Assembly (NCBI GenBank): GCA_030141605.1
Contig: JAQGDQ010000638.1
Coordinates: 66,531 to 111,530 of the forward strand
Source of the DNA: Tubiluchus corallicola
Taxonomy: Eukaryota; Priapulida; Priapulimorpha; Priapulimorphida; Tubiluchidae
DNA: 45,000 nucleotides
Reading direction: 5' to 3'
The first letter of the stretch is position 1; every line of letters starts with the position of its first letter. The notes beneath the pieces were generated by a model. That model did no database searches and was not told the DNA's origin. It saw only the letters and a program-made list of their open reading frames with translations. This document shows positions 44,820 through 45,000 of the stretch, in pieces. A program made the translations under genes and the position numbers.

Positions 44820-45000
44820 TAGGGGTGAGCATTCTTTACCAGAAAGCGAATGCGAATCGAACCGAATTTGTGACTTTCGAATTCAAATCGAACCGAACTT
44901 CAGTGTTTCGAATTCGAACCGAATTCGAATTGAGATTGAAAAATTTTCGAACAGCAAAAAATAGTCTCAAAGATCATGCATATCACTAGATTTTGTTCTG
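44820..45000 (+). mobile_element. Probable transposon terminus at window edge
   Basis: TAGGGGTGAGCATTC followed by repeated CGAATCGAACCGAA-type motifs resembles the left end of a MITE whose right end lies outside the window. Confidence 0.4.

Overview
The window is nuclear DNA from a multicellular animal, most likely an invertebrate. The reasons are AT-rich sequence, GT-AG introns of about 1 to 5.6 kb, three recognisable animal genes, and a dense load of old non-autonomous transposons (hAT-, piggyBac- and Tigger/pogo-like), LINE pieces, tRNA-derived SINEs and satellites. I cannot place the species. There are no prokaryotic operons, no CRISPR array and no rRNA.

Left half, minus strand (1716-19985): nine coding exons join in a continuous reading frame and give the first 341 residues of a CCDC66-like protein, a centrosome, cilium and microtubule factor. 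The gene runs off the left edge. Its introns carry most of the repeats in this half: a LINE reverse-transcriptase tail, a foldback element, hAT-like and Tigger-like elements, a four-copy ancient repeat family, and a 41-bp minisatellite that ends exactly at an exon 5 splice acceptor.

Middle: the putative CCDC66 start lies near 20 kb. A more CG-rich segment (about 20.15-20.55 kb) may be a shared divergent promoter. At 25340-28054 on the plus strand there is a complete, uninterrupted 904-codon INTS6 (Integrator complex subunit 6) gene. Having no intron in the coding region is unusual for this gene. The interval 20.5-25.3 kb is filled with repeats and may be a 5' UTR intron of INTS6. The interval 28.1-38.5 kb has no convincing gene and holds SINEs, MITEs, a LINE tail and a duplicated 0.5-kb repeat.

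Right end, plus strand (39149 to beyond 44380): the first four coding exons of a GT8-family glucoside xylosyltransferase (GXYLT1/2-like), with an N-terminal membrane anchor and a DxD metal-binding motif. The gene continues past the right edge. A 91-bp tandem array lies just upstream of its start. Intron 1 holds a piggyBac-like MITE and a perfect hairpin, intron 2 a 54-bp satellite with 162-bp higher-order periodicity, and intron 3 about 570 bp of CA/CG-type microsatellite.

The three genes (ciliary scaffold, snRNA/mRNA 3'-end processing and transcription attenuation, Notch O-glucose elongation) are not known to work in one pathway. I see no evidence of a new multi-gene system. The most notable signals are repeat-related (a duplicated 3' splice site, an identical CTCF-core-like 13-mer at four places, a helically phased GTGCAGYAC cluster) and the intronless INTS6.
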